From Bacteroidota bacterium (GTDB lineage Bacteria > Bacteroidota > Bacteroidia > Chitinophagales > BACL12), in NCBI GenBank assembly GCA_016706865.1, contig JADJIS010000002.1, positions 1,116,001-1,180,000 of the forward strand: a stretch of 64,000 bases of DNA, in the 5' to 3' direction. A model generated the notes under the pieces. It did not search any database and was not told where the DNA came from. It saw nothing but the letters and a program-made list of their open reading frames with translations. This document shows, piece after piece, positions 27,169 through 37,906 of this stretch. Every line of letters begins with the position of its first letter. Within the stretch, counting starts at the first letter, position 1. The translations under genes and the position numbers were made by a program.

Positions 27169-29037
27169 ATGAAAAGGCTAGTCATATCTATATTCCTTCT
27201 ATCAACTATACAAATTTCGCTTGCGCAAGTTCCTGCAATTGAATGGCAGAATACGATAGGTGGTGACTTGTATGATTGGCTTTATTCAATTGAACAAACA
27301 TCTGATGGCGGTTATATTTTGGGAGGGCATTCGGAATCAGGAGTATCTGGAGATAAGGCTGATTCTTCAAGGGGAGGTTCGGATTATTGGATCGTAAAAC
27401 TAAATTCTTCCGGAGAAATTGAATGGCAAAATACGATCGGAGGTGATAATCAGGATCAAGTGTATGATATTAAGCAAACATTGGATGGAGGATATATTGT
27501 CGGTGGTTATTCCAGTTCAAGTTTAAGCGGTGAAAAATCGGAAAATTATATTGGTATAAATTCTAATCCTGATTATTGGGTTGTGAAGCTGGATTCCTTG
27601 GGAGAAATTGAATGGCAAAATACGATCGGAGGTGATCAACAAGATTATTTATGGTCTGTAGGACAAACAATCGATGGCGGGTATATTTTAGGAGGTCTCT
27701 CAGAATCGGGATTATCAGGTGATAAAACAGAAGAGAAAATAGGCTATAGTGATTATTGGATCGTGAAACTAAATTCTTTAGGAGAAATTGAATGGCAAAA
27801 TACGATTGGAGGTGATCTAGATGATTGGCTTCATTCAATGGAGCAAACAGTTGACGGAGGTTATATATTGGTTGGTACATCATATTCCAATATTTCTGGT
27901 GATAAAACTGAAAACTGTTTTGGATTTAATGATTATTGGGTTGTTAAGTTGGATTCATTGGGAGAAATCGAATGGCAAAATACGATTGGTGGTAACCTAT
28001 ATGATGAAGTTTTCTCCATTCAACAAACAATAGATTTTGGATATATTATTGGAGGGCAATCAAATTCTGATTTTTCTGGAAGCAAAAATGAATCTTGTTT
28101 AGGGTATTATGATTATTGGGTTGTTAAGTTGGATTCATTTGGAGAAATTGAATGGCAAAATACGATTGGAGGAAATAATTGGGACATTTTTTTTTCAGTA
28201 AAACAAACCAGCACTGGAGGATACATAGTAGGAGGTTGTTCATATTCTAATATTTCAGGCGATAAAACAGAGGATAATCATGGTCAAACTGATTACTGGA
28301 TTGTTAAACTGAGTGAATTAGGAGAAATTGACTGGCAAAGTACGATCGGAGGAATTTCACTCGATGTGTTTTATGAATTAGAACCTACAAATGATGGAGG
28401 ATATATATTGGCTGGGTTATCTCAATCTGGGATTTCAGGCGATAAGACCGAAGTATGTATCGGTCAATACGACTATTGGGTAATCAAGTTATACCCAGAC
28501 TGTCTTGAGTTACAAGAAACCTGCAATGGAATTGATGATGATTGTGATGGGGATATTGATGAGGGTTTCACTTTAAATACCTATTATTTAGATGCAGATG
28601 TTGATAACTTTGGTAACTCATTAATTGATACTCTCTCATGTTCAATAGTTGACGGTTATATATTAGATAACACTGATTGTGATGATAGTAATTCTGATAT
28701 TTACCCTGGTGCTGAAGAATTTGAAAACGGTATCGATGATAATTGCGACAATGTGATTGATGAAGGATTTAGTTATATTAATAACATTAATTTGATAGTT
28801 GTTATTATATACCCCAATCCTAGTGGTGGCCGATTCACTATTAAATTGCAAAATTGGGAGTCCAATGAAATTCTGGTAAAGGTTGATAATTCCATCGGAG
28901 AAGAAATATATTTAAGGCAATTCTTTAATACGCAATCTATTGAAATTAAATTACCAGAATCATTTTCTGGGATTGCAATTATGACGATTTTTGACGAATC
29001 TAATATGATAAGTAAGGTTTTATACATCTTAGAATAA
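27169..29037 (+). CDS. T9SS-secreted repeat protein with MopE-like metal-binding repeats
   Basis: A 622-residue surface or secreted protein. Signal peptide 1-20 (STIQISLAQ). Residues ~22-440 hold seven copies of a ~60-residue unit: (E)IEWQNTIGG, then a variable DxxDxxxSIEQT, then DGGYILGG, SGxSGDKTE and DYWIVKL. It is probably a beta-propeller-like or kelch-like fold. Residues ~445-535 hold Asp-rich motifs of the MopE type (CNGIDDDCDGDIDEGF, YLDADVDNFGN, DCDDSNSDIYPGAEE), which likely bind calcium or copper. The last ~80 residues are a T9SS sorting domain (IYPNPSGGRFTIKL). The DNA of the repeats is itself nearly identical, so repeat number may change by recombination. First gene of cassette 2. 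Confidence 0.85.
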   Translation: MKRLVISIFLLSTIQISLAQVPAIEWQNTIGGDLYDWLYSIEQTSDGGYILGGHSESGVSGDKADSSRGGSDYWIVKLNSSGEIEWQNTIGGDNQDQVYDIKQTLDGGYIVGGYSSSSLSGEKSENYIGINSNPDYWVVKLDSLGEIEWQNTIGGDQQDYLWSVGQTIDGGYILGGLSESGLSGDKTEEKIGYSDYWIVKLNSLGEIEWQNTIGGDLDDWLHSMEQTVDGGYILVGTSYSNISGDKTENCFGFNDYWVVKLDSLGEIEWQNTIGGNLYDEVFSIQQTIDFGYIIGGQSNSDFSGSKNESCLGYYDYWVVKLDSFGEIEWQNTIGGNNWDIFFSVKQTSTGGYIVGGCSYSNISGDKTEDNHGQTDYWIVKLSELGEIDWQSTIGGISLDVFYELEPTNDGGYILAGLSQSGISGDKTEVCIGQYDYWVIKLYPDCLELQETCNGIDDDCDGDIDEGFTLNTYYLDADVDNFGNSLIDTLSCSIVDGYILDNTDCDDSNSDIYPGAEEFENGIDDNCDNVIDEGFSYINNINLIVVIIYPNPSGGRFTIKLQNWESNEILVKVDNSIGEEIYLRQFFNTQSIEIKLPESFSGIAIMTIFDESNMISKVLYILE

Positions 29038-29064
29038 ATATTAATTTCTAAATAATAAATTGTT

Positions 29065-30935
29065 ATGAAATATTTTTTACTTTCTATGTGTTATATAAGT
29101 TTTAACCCTATATACACCCAAACTCCTGAAATAGATTGGCAGAATACTATAGGGGGATATAATGATGATTATTTAACCTCAATATCTCCAACATCAGACG
29201 GTGGTTATATATTAGGTGGAGATTCATATTCTGGTTCTAATGGTGACAAGAATGAGAATAAATTTGGAGAATCGGACTATTGGATAGTGAAACTTGACGG
29301 AAGTGGAAATATTATCTGGCAAAATACTATTGGTGGATCGTCAATTGAAACATTGAAGTTCATTCAACAAACCGGTGATGGTGGTTACATATTAGGTGGT
29401 TTTTCTCTCTCAGGTATTTCCGGAGATAAAACAGAAAGTAATATCGACGGAAGCTATGATTATTGGATATTGAAACTTGATGGAAGTGGAAATATTATTT
29501 GGCAAAATACTATTGGTGGGAATCAAAACGATAAGGCAAACTGTATTGTCAAACCTCTGATGGTGGATATTTAGTTGGGGGTGAATCTGAATCAGGAATT
29601 TCTGGTGATAAAACTGAATCATCAATAGGAAACGATGATTATTGGTTGGTAAAACTTGACGCAACTGGAAACATACTTTGGCAAAATACTATTGGCGGAA
29701 GTTCGTTTGATGGACTTTATTCAATAGATCAAACAACGGATAATGGGTACATTTTGGGAGGTTATTCTATCTCAGGTATTTCAGGAGACAAAACTGAAAA
29801 TAGTATTGGAGGAAGCTATGATTATTGGGTTCTGAAACTAGATGCAAGCGGAAATGTTGTTTGGCAGAATACTATCGGAGGAAACGCATCAGATAAACTG
29901 AAGAAAATAATGCAAACTTCTGATGGAGGGTTTATTGTCGGGGGAACTTCTGCATCAGATATATCATTTGATAAAACTGAAGATAGTTATGGGGATGATT
30001 ATTGGGTTCTGAAACTAGATGCAAGCGGAAATGTTGTTTGGCAGAACACAATTAACGCTTTATCTGCGGATATTTTAAATGACCTTTTGCAAACTTCTGA
30101 TGGAGGTTATATTGTCGGAGGTTCATCAATATCCTTGGCTGGATATGACAAATCAGAATCAAGAATTGGACCATCAACCTTTAATGATTACTGGATTATT
30201 AAACTTGATCAAGAAGGAAGCATTGTTTGGGAAAACACAATAGGCGGTAATAAGGCTGACGATTTTAAATCATTACAGGAATGTGTCGATGGCGGTTATA
30301 TACTTGCTGGATCGAGTTTATCTGAAATTTATGAAGATAAAATTGAAGCAAATTGGAATTCTGGCACATACGACTGGTGGGTTGTGAAACTTTTTTCTGA
30401 CATTGAGGCGTGCGATGTCCCTGAAGGCTTGTTCACCGATAATATAACTTCAACTAGTGCAAAAATTCATTGGAATTTAATACCAGCTGCCGAAAATTAT
30501 AAAGTATATTATCGCATCGAAGGAGCGGCAAGTTGGATTAAAAAAAATGCATTTACAAATTTTAAAAATCTTTTAGGTCTTGCCGCATCAACAACTTATG
30601 AATATAAAATCAAAAGTTATTGCGGTATAGAAAGTAGTAGTTTTTCAGATATTGAAACCTTTACAACCCTCCCGCTTCGAGAAATAGATTCAATTGATTA
30701 TAGCGAACTATTTTTTCTATTTCCTAATCCAACTAATGGGCAGGTGACAATTGAAAGTAAATCAGAAGTGGATTTCAACATATATATAACTGATATTTTG
30801 GGGAATTCAATTTCTCAAATATTTATGATTAAAGATTCAGTAGAATTTAATTTGAATAATCTTTCTCCTGGTGTTTACCTTATAACTATTCAATTTACTG
30901 ATGGATATATTACTGATAAATTGATAATAATTTAA
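29065..30935 (+). pseudogene. WQNTIGG-repeat T9SS protein, frameshifted
   Basis: The second repeat protein of cassette 2, 27 bases after the first. The frame from 29065 (signal peptide MKYFLLSMCYISFNPIYTQ) is lost near 29549. The repeat continues one base out of frame as QTSDGGYLVGGESESGISGDKTE and stays open to 30935. One missing base explains it. The remainder adds repeats, an FN3-like region (~30400-30670: CDVPEGLFTDNITSTSAKIHWN, TYEYKIKSYCG) and a T9SS sorting domain (LFPNPTNGQVTIESKS). It may be a real mutation or a read error; without the shift the product would be about 620 residues. Confidence 0.75.
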
Positions 30936-30979
30936 CTCCTCATTTTTCAATAATTTTTTTAACACTAAAAACAAAAAAA

Positions 30980-33118
30980 ATGAAAACTCTAATTTTATTA
31001 TCTATTATGCTTGCCTCTATAAATTTTATGTCTGCACAAGCGGGAATAGACGTCACATCTCCCATAACTAATGTTGCAAATTGCACGACCTGTGATAATT
31101 CAGTTACGATCGGAATAACTGATGCTGCAGCCAATGGAACTACAAAAGGTGTTGCAACTTATACACCAAATGATTTTGAAAGTGCTTCCGGAGTAATAAG
31201 CATTGACTATGAGAATGGACAGAAAGCAGACGAGAATGACCCGGGCTTCGTTTCCGACGTTTCACAGACATTTGGGGGTAATAAAAAATTTGAAAATAAA
31301 GCATTATTTAGCGCAGGTAGTGAGTCTGCTCCTTCATTAGCCTATTCTGGAAATTCAGAGCTAAATGGATGGAGCTTTGATAATAACTTTATTTATACAT
31401 CCTTCAATGGTATTTATAATTTTAGATATAGCAAGGTGGGTACTTTTGCAATTACGAATCTACCAGATGGCAGCTTTTCTTCTGGTGTTACCCTAAATAT
31501 TCTTCACGATGCAGATGAAGAGGTGACTCCACAAGATGGCGGAGTTAATGTTTCTACTTTTGCTGGCTCTGCAAATCACACATCAGTTTTTGGCGGAAGA
31601 ACAGCAAATGGAACGTGGGATGCAATAGAACCAACTGAAGAAGACCAAAAACTTGCTGAATTTATTGGCAAGGGGTATGCAGATGGAGATTGAGAAGCAT
31701 CCAATAGAGGGACATTTGGTGTGCGAGCTGCTCAAGATCATACCGCAACTCAGCAAGGCGCCTACTGCTATATTAAAACCACAACAACTGCAGCTTTTAC
31801 ACCTCCAGATAAACCATCAGATCATATGAGTATGATTGTTGATTCTGAAGGAAACGCAGGATTAACATATTCACTTGGTTATAATACTTCACTTCCTTAC
31901 GGATAGGGTAGCACAAATAGCGATCGTTTTTTTTCAATCGAGACATCGAATACAAATTCAGATGCCGGATTATTAATACAAAATGGAACGACAACCAGTG
32001 GAGGTACGAAAGGCTTAAATATTTGGCTTGATAATTCAGCAAAAATTTCCTATTTCGATAATATAACAAATGATGCTGATGCCTATATGTTTTTTCGATT
32101 AAAAACATTGGCGACTACAAGTTCAATTGCCGCAATGTCAATTACTCCAACTGGAATTGCGATGGGTGGAAATGCGAATATTATTTCAGATCCTGTTAGT
32201 GCTTTGCAAATTGATAAAGGTAATGCTATTCCAAGTGACCTAAGATTTACTGCTGGAACGTCAACAGGAATAACAAACACAGATGGATTTCAAATTGGGA
32301 TTACCACAGGTGGAAATGCAGAAATTATGCAAAGAGAGAATAAAGATCTTTTGGTTTATACAAACACTTTGAATCGAATAACATTCCTAAAAGGTGGAGA
32401 GATAGTAACTGCATCTACTGAAAATCCTTCTTATAGAGGGCAGAATGGAGTTTCTGGTTCCACCGTGGCAACTCATTTTATGATAGATCCCGCAAATTCA
32501 GTTACATCAGGTATTGCATGGTCTTTTGATGCAACGAATGGTTTTGTTTGTTCACAGGGTAATGGTACTCGAAGAATTCAAGGAATGGCAATTAGACCAA
32601 TGAATACTACCAGCACAGCGAATTCTGAAGCAATGGCTATGGGCTTTTTTACTCAATCTAGTGGAGCAGCAGCCACTGAAAAATTAAGAATTGAAACTGA
32701 TGGTAGAATATATGGAACCGCACTTCACAACAATGCAGGGACAGTGGCAGGAACAACAAACCAATATATTGCCAGTGGGACTTTTAGCGTAAGCGTAACT
32801 GCATCTTCAAACATTGAAGGGACCCCTACAGCTACAGATGCCCAGTGGATGAGAGTAGCTAACGTTGTGACTGTATCAGGTCGATTTACCGCAAACCCTA
32901 CTAATGCAGGCAATACCTATATTGAAATCTCTTTGCCAATTGCATCAAATTTAACTAATGCAGAAGATTGTTCAGGTGTTTCATTTTGTGGGTCTGTATC
33001 AGGACAAGGAGCTGAAATTATTGGGGTCGCAGCCACTGATACAGCAAAAATTCAATGGGTAGCAGGTGATTTAACAGATCAATCATGGAGCTACTCCTTT
33101 ACATACGAAATAAAATAA
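30980..33118 (+). pseudogene. Phage-tail-fibre-like secreted protein with two in-frame stops
   Basis: One reading frame runs from 30980 to 33118, broken by TGA at 31691-31693 and TAG at 31904-31906. There is no frame change, so these are point nonsense changes. The signal peptide ends at FMSAQ. Next comes ITDAAANGTTKGVATYTPND, matching the xTKGVASFxxxDF motif common in phage tail fibres, then a Gly/Ser/Asn-rich shaft-like region. The C-terminus (from ~32760: NQYIASGTFSVSV, TVSGRFTANPT, WSYSFTYEIK) resembles a beta-sandwich tip. It has no T9SS domain. Intact length would be about 712 residues. Paralogue at 35956. Confidence 0.7.
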
Positions 33119-33217
33119 AACGTTATTTAAAATACAGGTTGAATTTTATTTCTTAAATAAATAAATTGACACTAAAAGTTTGCTTGAAAGCCTACAATCA
33201 AAACTAATCCATATAAA

Positions 33218-33254
33218 AATTTCTAAGTTATTGAATTTCAATAACTTAGAAATT
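33218..33254. terminator. Hairpin before cassette junction 3
   Basis: Perfect 18-base arms (AATTTCTAAGTTATTGAA and complement) around a single T, six bases before the TAGCCC junction. Confidence 0.85.
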
Positions 33255-33259
33255 ATCTG

Positions 33260-33437
33260 TAGCCCAAAGGATACCATTATCGAACCAATTAGTATTGAAA
33301 ATGAAGGAGTTACATAAATTTCGGACCTGAATATCTGCTGAATGCCTCTTTTTGGTACTGAATAATGTCCCATTCAAAAAGTTGGTTGAACCTCCATTTT
33401 TGGTCAGATTTTGTAAATAATTATAGTGATTTTTTGA
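33260..33437. repeat. Junction/leader module, copy 3
   Basis: Same module as at 22967 and 26914. First 31 bases identical; GGTCAGATTTTGTAAATAAT block at 33402. It occupies most of the 33119-33514 gap. Confidence 0.85.
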
Positions 33438-33488
33438 TTTAAAATTGAAGTTATCTGTTATTTCATATGAAAAACCGAAAAACATCAT

Positions 33489-33496
33489 TAAATTTG
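33489..33496 (+). promoter_or_regulatory. -7 promoter box TAAATTTG, cassette 3
   Basis: TAnnTTTG match 18 bases before the ATG at 33515, exactly as in cassette 2. Confidence 0.6.
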
Positions 33497-33514
33497 GTAA
33501 TAATCAACCACATA

Positions 33515-35922
33515 ATGAAAAGGTTAACAATATTTATTTTCCTACTTTCAACTGCGTTTGTTGGCCATTCTCAAGCTCCTGAAATTGAATGGCAGAATAC
33601 AATTGGAGGAAATGGGAGTGATATTTTAGTGGGTATAGAACAAACTATTGATGGTGGTTATATTTTAGGTGGAACTTCAGGTTCAGGAATTTCGGGTGAT
33701 AAAACTGAAGGTTCATTAGGATCAAATGATTTTTGGATTATCAAATTGAATTCCTTTGGAAGTATAATTTGGCAAAATGTAATCGGTGGAAGTGGTAATG
33801 AGAATTTAACTTCAATTCAAAAAACTGAAGATGGAGGATTTATTGCCGCGGGTTATTCTAATTCACCAATTTCAGGAGATAAAATAGAAGCGAGTCTTGC
33901 TGGAAGTTATGATTATTGGGTTGTCAAATTAGACAATTTAGGAAATGTAGAGTGGCAAAATACAATCGGTGGTGCTGGAAATGATGAATTAAGGGCTATT
34001 GGACAAACATCTGATGGTGGTTATATATTAGGGGGAAGGTCAAATTCGCCAATTTCAGGAGATAAAACTGAATCTAGCGATGAATACTATGATTACTGGA
34101 TAGTTAAAATAAATAGCCTAGGCGATGTTTTGTGGGAAAACACTATTGGTGGTGACGAGTACGATTATTTGTATTGTGTTGAACCTACTCAAGATAATGG
34201 AGCAGTTATTGGTGGTTATTCAACATCTTCCGTTTCAGGTGATAAAACTGAAGCTTGGCTTGGAAGTGGAGGTGATTTTGGATATTAAAAATTGATGAAT
34301 TTGGAAATATAGAGTGGCAAAATACAATTGGTGGAGATGATCCTGATTGGCCGTTTTGCATTACAACAAATGCTGAAGGCCAATTTATCATTAAAGGATA
34401 TTCAGAGTCAGGAATTTCTGGTGATAAAACGGAAATAAACAAAGGCTATTTTGATTATTGGACAATTAAGTTAGATGTTGATGGAAACTTAATTTGGCAA
34501 AAAACTATCGGTGGTTCTTACACTGATATTTCAAAAATTTCACAGCAAAATATTTCGGGTGATGAGAATTTATTTGCTGGGTATTCTCTGTCTGGAATTT
34601 CAGGTGATAAAACGGAGGCAAATATAGGGTTTGAGGACTATTGGGTGGTTTTACTTGATTCTTTAGGAGAAATAGAATGGCAATTAACAATCGGAGGATG
34701 GTTAGGTGACTTTCTGACTAGCATCAATAAAACCTCTGATAATGGCTATATTATTGGAGGTTATTCTGCTTCACCTATATCCGGTAATAAAACTGAAGAA
34801 TCTCTTGGCTCAAGTGATTTTTGGATAATTAAATTGGCAGGCGACTGTGCACTCCAGGTATTTTATCCTGATTTGGACAATGATGGTTGGGGTAATTATT
34901 CTGACTCGATTTTGTCTTGTTTTCCTCCAATTGGATTTGTAACTAATAATTTTGATTGCAACGATTCGCTCTCCATAATATACCCAGGTGCAACAGAATT
35001 GTGTAACAGTCTTGATGATAATTGTAATGTTGAAATTGACGAAGGTATATCAATCAACATTTTTTATATTGACTCTGATGCAGATGATTTTGGAAACGTT
35101 GATATTTTTATTGCTTCATGTCTAGAAATTATCGATGGTTATGTACTGGATTCAACAGATTGTAATGATTTAAATACATATATAAATCCAATAGCTATTG
35201 AAATATGTAATGATTTAGATGATAACTGTAACTTAGAAATTGATGAAGAATTATTATTTAATTTATTTTATATAGATGAAGATGAAGACACATTCGGCAA
35301 CCCTGAAATTTTTCTTAGTTCTTGTTTGGATGAGATTTCTGGTTATGTTATAGATTCTTCGGATTGTAATGATCTGAACTCTTTAATTTACCCGGGTGCG
35401 GCAGAACTCTGTGATGGCATTGATAATGACTGCGACGGGATCAAAGACGACGATTTAGCTTTTACCAATTATTACAAAGATTTTGATACCGATTCTTTTG
35501 GTGACATAGAAATTGATTCATTTTATTGTCTACCACTTGTAGGCTATGTATTAGATAGTACAGATTGTGATGACACAAACGCAGAAGTTTACCCTGGTTC
35601 AGAAGAGTTGTTAAATGGGATTGATGATAATTGTAATTTACTGATTGATGAAGGACTTGATATCTCCGAATTATATTTGAATAAGGTAAAAATATATCCA
35701 ATTCCAGCACTTGATTATATAAATTTGGAAATTAATTTTCAATTAACAAATCCTTTATACTTGTCTATATTCGATGCAACAAAAAGATTAGTTTTGATTA
35801 ATGCTCTCCAAACTATTAACAACCATGAACGAATTGCAATTCAAAATTTTCCAAATGGATTATATTATGTGGTTTTTAGCTCCAATGAATTTTACGTTGT
35901 AAATCAATTTCTCAAACAATAG
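33515..35922 (+). pseudogene. WQNTIGG-repeat and MopE-repeat T9SS protein, one frameshift
   Basis: Signal peptide from the ATG at 33515 (MKRLTIFIFLLSTAFVGHSQ); the longer frame from 33467 lies within the promoter. Repeats of the WQNTIGG / DGGYILGG / SGDKTE / DYWIVKL type run to 34270. There the run TTTT at 34276-34279 is one T short of what the repeat needs (DFWILKIDEFGN), and the frame changes. It then stays open to 35922, with more repeats, four MopE-like Asp-rich units (~34850-35660: FYPDLDNDGWGN, CNSLDDNCNVEIDEG, CDGIDNDCDGIKDD, LLNGIDDNCNLLIDEG) and a C-terminal sorting domain (KIYPIPALDYINLEIN). Restored length about 800 residues. It may be homopolymer error, phase variation or decay. 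Confidence 0.78.
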
Positions 35923-35955
35923 TATTTTTTATTAATTAAAATAAAACGAATAATC

Positions 35956-37437
35956 ATGAAAAAATTACCACTAATCTTACTTTTTTGTTATGTAAATGGA
36001 TTTTGCCAGGTATCATTGGATTTAGAAGGACCTCTTCAAGGTGATGATGGATGCGATGGTGATTGCGAATTTACAGGAAATACAACTCTATTTATTGAAA
36101 ACGCTGCAGCAGATGGATCAACAAAAGGGGTTGCATCTTTTGACAGTGACGATTTTAATTCAACTGCTGGAAATATTGCATTTGATTATGCAACTCCAAA
36201 AAATTTTACCTCAAGTTTATCAATTTCCGGAACCTCAGGCAACACTTTTACTCTCGGAACAAGCGGTTTTGTTTACGATGCTTCTAATAATCGAATTGGC
36301 GTAAATAATCCAACACCTTCTTATTTATTTGATCTTGTTGCTCCCTCCACTACGGGTCAATATTATGCACATCGTAGACCTGGAGAAATTACCAATCCAA
36401 TTTCGTTGTTAATTGACTTTCAGGACAGCCATATCAATTGGGGCTTAATTAATGGTGATGATATAACTACAATAAAGTTAAGGTCGAATAGTGTTTCTTT
36501 TATTCAAAATCATTTCATAGTTGGCGACAATGCAAACGATTCCGAAAATCCACAATTTAAAGTTGTTGGAGCCCAGGATTATTCGGATGGAAATACAAGT
36601 TGGGTAAATTACCAAAGTACAGTTCAGCATCATTCGGATACCAATGGCGAATCAGCTTCTATAGGTTTTGGAGTTGATAATACTAAAAGTACCATCGGTG
36701 GATATATTAGTTTTGTGCGCACCGCAAACCCAAGTAAAGGAGGATTGCATTTCGGAGTTTATAATAGTGCAGGAACTTCTATTGATGATGTGCTCACCCT
36801 TGATGCTGGACAGGTTACTTTCAACAAACAAACAGCTTCCAGAATTGCTGTTTTAAATTCCTCTAAAAATTTAATCTCAGGTACCTTAGGTTCTGGATTA
36901 TCACTAAGCTCGGATGTACTTGCCATGGACATAAACAGCCTTACAGAAGAAACCAATGTTGATAGAAATGCAGATTACGTTGCCATTTATGATGCATCTG
37001 CGGGTACAATTGATAAAACTAAAACTTCAAATCTGTCTTTGGGAATAACTTTACAAGGTGTTTCCAACGATATCGATCCCGTTGATAATGAAAATTATTA
37101 TGTTGGAGCAATCTCACAAATAACTGGGTCAACACCTGATTTTAATAAAGTGTACATTCCTAAATCAGGAATAGTAAGAGTAGCTTATGTGTATTTTAAT
37201 ACCGGAGTTCCAACTACTGATACTGATGTTTCGACAATATACTTAAAAATTAATTCCAGCATTTTAGTAAACCTTGGAACTATTGCAAATTCTAGTTCTA
37301 CAAGTTTAATAAGTGCAACAGGATTGAGTCAACCTGTCTCTCAGGGAGATTACCTTGAGATCAAATGGGATTGTCCGACTTGGCCTACTGATAATCCTGA
37401 CGATGTAAGAGTTACATTTGTAGTTTATATTGAATAA
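35956..37437 (+). CDS. Secreted phage-tail-fibre-like protein
   Basis: An intact 493-residue paralogue of 30980-33118. Signal peptide 1-18 (FCYVNGFCQ), an Asp/Cys-rich start (GDDGCDGDCEFTG), then AAADGSTKGVASFDSDDFNS, the tail-fibre-type motif, followed by NRIGVNNPTPSYLFDLVAPS, as in secreted head-domain proteins, and a long Ser/Asn/Gly region. The C-terminal ~120 residues (NENYYVGAISQITGS, VRVTFVVYIE) look like a beta-sandwich. Likely a trimeric surface fibre, by analogy only. It lies 33 bases after the repeat protein, so the two are probably co-transcribed and may act together at the surface. Confidence 0.7.
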   Translation: MKKLPLILLFCYVNGFCQVSLDLEGPLQGDDGCDGDCEFTGNTTLFIENAAADGSTKGVASFDSDDFNSTAGNIAFDYATPKNFTSSLSISGTSGNTFTLGTSGFVYDASNNRIGVNNPTPSYLFDLVAPSTTGQYYAHRRPGEITNPISLLIDFQDSHINWGLINGDDITTIKLRSNSVSFIQNHFIVGDNANDSENPQFKVVGAQDYSDGNTSWVNYQSTVQHHSDTNGESASIGFGVDNTKSTIGGYISFVRTANPSKGGLHFGVYNSAGTSIDDVLTLDAGQVTFNKQTASRIAVLNSSKNLISGTLGSGLSLSSDVLAMDINSLTEETNVDRNADYVAIYDASAGTIDKTKTSNLSLGITLQGVSNDIDPVDNENYYVGAISQITGSTPDFNKVYIPKSGIVRVAYVYFNTGVPTTDTDVSTIYLKINSSILVNLGTIANSSSTSLISATGLSQPVSQGDYLEIKWDCPTWPTDNPDDVRVTFVVYIE

Positions 37438-37670
37438 AAATTCGTCAGAGTTTTTATTATTTATATTTATTAGGATTCATCAAATAATCTCATAGTAAAT
37501 AAATTATAAACTGTATTCCCATAAACAGATTTTTTTAAATGTGAGACTTTTCAAAAGATGAAATTTCAAATTAGTTTGCGAATTATTGGTTACTTAATGA
37601 TTGACATCGAAATAATAATATTATAATCGCAACCGATTCGGGCAAATATTCATGAGCGTGTTAAATCAAA

Positions 37671-37703
37671 AAACCTTCACAAGTAATTGACTTGCAAAGG
37701 TTT
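37671..37703. terminator. Hairpin before junction 4 (attL side)
   Basis: AAACCTTCACAAGT pairs with ACTTGCAAAGGTTT with two mismatches; minus-strand reading ends in a T run. Twelve bases separate it from GTAGCCCGTAGGG, the same order as at the intact tRNA-Glu. Confidence 0.7.
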
Positions 37704-37714
37704 ATAAAGTTGGA

Positions 37715-37727
37715 GTAGCCCGTAGGG
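37715..37727. other. Candidate attL: 13-bp copy of tRNA-Glu 3' end
   Basis: GTAGCCCGTAGGG is identical to 42146-42158, the 3' acceptor and T-stem of tRNA-Glu on the minus strand. Beyond it the match fades (ACAACCCTC against GAACCCCTG). The two sites bracket the integrase element of 4.4 kb. Confidence 0.7.
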
Positions 37728-37832
37728 ATACACAACCCTCTATTCATTCCGATACAAACCCTTGTAAACCACAGTTGCAAGTGGGTTTTGACAATCCATT
37801 TTTATATATTTTTATATTTAGTTGTCAAATAC

Positions 37833-37850
37833 TTGTCACCCTAATGTCAC
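37833..37850. promoter_or_regulatory. Candidate integrase arm-type site
   Basis: TTGTCACCCTAATGTCAC, closely related to TTGTCACCCATGTGTCACC at 42068-42086 near the other end. Paired repeats just inside both ends are usual for tyrosine integrase arm sites. Confidence 0.45.
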
Positions 37851-37867
37851 TTGATTAAATAATTTGC

Positions 37868-37875
37868 TATATTTG
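37868..37875 (+). promoter_or_regulatory. -7 promoter box TATATTTG before integrase
   Basis: TAnnTTTG match 31 bases before the integrase ATG; it overlaps the region of the arm-type repeats, which would allow self-regulation. Confidence 0.55.
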
Positions 37876-37906
37876 CGTATTAATAAATCGTAATAAATAT
37901 TGCAAT

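Noticed and set aside
24849..31693. Three in-frame TGA codons suggested TGA might be recoded, for example as Trp.
   Set aside because: Intact core genes such as ftsI end with TGA at the expected place, and the affected genes also carry frame changes or TAG, so decay explains them.
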